Origin: Deltaproteobacteria bacterium
GTDB taxonomy: Bacteria > Myxococcota_A > UBA796 > UBA2385
Direction: 5' to 3'
DNA length: 7,329 bases
Assembly (NCBI GenBank): GCA_015489145.1
Contig: WGAH01000629.1
Location: forward strand, 1 to 7,329
The position numbers were made by a program, and so were the translations under genes. Positions within the stretch are counted from its first letter, which is position 1, and every line of letters begins with the position of its first letter. This document shows positions 6,238-7,329 of the stretch, in pieces. The notes under the pieces are model-generated. The model did no database searches. It was not told where the DNA came from and was given only the letters and a program-made list of their open reading frames with translations.

Positions 6238-7329
6238 TGGCCGGCGACGCGCGGGAGGCCGGGGCGCGGGGCCCCATCGTCGTGCAGAAGTACGGCGGAT
6301 CGTCGGTGGCGGACGTGGACCGCATCCGGGCGGTGGCCCGGCGCGTCGCCGCGACGGTGGCCGCCGGCTACCGCGTGGTCGTGGTCGTCTCGGCGATGGG
6401 CAACACCACCAACGAGCTGCTGGCCCTGGCCCGCTCGGTGAGCCCGAACCCGGGGCGGCGGGAGCTCGACCTGCTCGTGAGCGTCGGCGAGCGGGTCAGC
6501 ATGACCCTGCTGGCGATGGCGATCCAGGACCTCGGCGTGCCGGCGGCGTCCTTCACCGGCAGCCAGTCCGGCATCATCACCGACGAAAACCACGTCGCCG
6601 CGCGGGTGGTCGAGGTGCGCCCCGACCGCGTGCGCGAGGCCCTCGACGCGGGCAAGGTCGCCATCGTCGCCGGCTTCCAGGGCGTGAGCCGCCGCCGCGA
6701 GGTCACGACGCTGGGGCGTGGAGGCACCGACACCACCGCCGTGGTGCTCGCCGCCGCGCTGGGAGCGGAGCACTGCGAGATCTGCTCCGACGTGGACGGC
6801 GTCTTCACCGCCGACCCCCGCGTGGTGCCCGGCGCGAGGCGGCACGACGAGCTCCCCCTCGACGCCGCCCTGGCGATGTCGCGGGCCGGGGCGAAGGTGC
6901 TGCTGGCCGACGCCCTGGAGCACGCCCGGCGCCTCGGGGTGCGCCTGCACGCCGCCGCCACCGCCCGCCCGCCGGGGAGCGGCACCGCCCTGCCGCCGGG
7001 CCCGGTGCCGGAGGAGCCCGTCGCCGTCGTCGTGGACGCCGGGCTGGAGCTGGTGGCGGCGGCGGAACCGGCGGCGCTGGCGGGCCTTCCCCTGCGAGCC
7101 GCCTGGTGGGCGGGGAGGGCGCTTTCGGCCCTGGTCGATCCGCGCAACCTCCCCGGCGGGGTGCCCGCGGCGCCCGGGCGCGAACGCCGGGGGCCGGTGG
7201 CGGCCGTGTCGCTGGTGGGACGCCGGGCGGTGGCCGACGCCGAGGTGGCGCGGCGGGCCTGGGCGCTGGCCCGGGACGCCGACCTCCTCGGGCTCGTCGC
7301 CGCCGAGGCCACCTGGACCGCCGTCGTGC
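6237..7329 (+). CDS. lysC: Aspartate kinase with diverged C-terminal regulatory region (partial)
   Basis: This gene begins with the ATG at 6237, sharing one base with the stop of the previous gene (TGATG), and is open at the right edge; 364 residues are visible. Aspartate kinase phosphorylates aspartate, the first step toward Lys, Thr, Met and diaminopimelate. The amino-acid kinase domain is clear: QKYGGSSV (17-24), VVVVSAMGNTTNELL (48-62), SVGERVS (82-88), FTGSQSGIITDENH (106-119), VAGFQGV (144-150), TTLGRGGTDTTAV (157-169) and CSDVDGVFTADPRVVPGA (183-200). The usual GAKVLHPR is GAKVLLAD (218-225), so the conserved His-Pro is lost. After residue 260, where two ACT domains normally bind the feedback amino acid, the first is hardly recognisable and only VAAVSLVG (321-328) recalls the second. 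The enzyme may thus have weak or altered feedback control. No strong ribosome binding site is seen, so coupling to the upstream gene is likely. The symbol is by family; paralogue identity is uncertain. Confidence 0.88.
   Translation, partial: MAGDAREAGARGPIVVQKYGGSSVADVDRIRAVARRVAATVAAGYRVVVVVSAMGNTTNELLALARSVSPNPGRRELDLLVSVGERVSMTLLAMAIQDLGVPAASFTGSQSGIITDENHVAARVVEVRPDRVREALDAGKVAIVAGFQGVSRRREVTTLGRGGTDTTAVVLAAALGAEHCEICSDVDGVFTADPRVVPGARRHDELPLDAALAMSRAGAKVLLADALEHARRLGVRLHAAATARPPGSGTALPPGPVPEEPVAVVVDAGLELVAAAEPAALAGLPLRAAWWAGRALSALVDPRNLPGGVPAAPGRERRGPVAAVSLVGRRAVADAEVARRAWALARDADLLGLVAAEATWTAVV

Noticed and set aside
6210..7312. Two overlapping minus-strand frames opposite the aspartate kinase
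   Set aside because: The aspartate kinase motifs are unmistakable on the plus strand; the opposite frames are compositional shadows.
1..7329. RNA genes, insertion sequences, CRISPR arrays, attachment sites
   Set aside because: No tRNA or rRNA-like segments, no transposase, and no regularly spaced repeats were seen in reading both strands; the only tandem repeat is the 12-base duplication at 5791-5814.

Overview
The window is very GC-rich, gene-dense DNA with no RNA genes, mobile elements or CRISPR. Codons end almost always in G or C, several proteins carry lipobox signal peptides, and the two-component system has a large extracytoplasmic sensor. This suggests a high-GC Gram-negative bacterium of the Myxococcota/former Deltaproteobacteria type. 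That placement is an inference from composition and protein style, not from a marker gene.

Layout. Positions 1-2527 hold three genes on the minus strand, read from right to left: a medium-chain (MDR-type) zinc-binding dehydrogenase (2527-1526), a lipoprotein of unknown function (1468-707), and the N-terminal 219 residues of a second lipoprotein with a CBM48/glycogen-binding-like domain (659 to beyond position 1), possibly the front end of a GH13 alpha-amylase-like enzyme. Gaps are 57 and 47 bases, so they may form one transcript. A 64-base divergent intergenic region (2528-2591) separates them from the plus-strand genes.

Positions 2592-7329 hold four plus-strand genes packed almost without gaps: a transmembrane sensor histidine kinase (2592-4718), an OmpR/PhoB-type response regulator (4720-5421), a small exported protein with an N-terminal helical-repeat part and a C-terminal galactose-binding-like beta-sandwich (5425-6237), and an aspartate kinase (from 6237, open at the window end). 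Spacings are +1 base, +3 bases and a 1-base stop/start overlap, which points to a translationally coupled operon.

How they may work together. The kinase and regulator are a standard phosphorelay pair: His472 of the kinase to Asp52 of the regulator. The small protein that follows has a helical-repeat region, as the kinase's outer domain also seems to, and a likely sugar- or polymer-binding fold. It is therefore a reasonable candidate for an accessory sensor or an envelope output of the same pathway. The aspartate kinase starts the Lys/Thr/Met pathway; its catalytic domain is well conserved but its C-terminal regulatory part is strongly diverged. Nothing here is clearly a wholly new system. The most unusual points are the three-gene signalling module with its exported third partner, the insertion next to the phosphorylation site of the regulator, and the degenerate regulatory region of the aspartate kinase.
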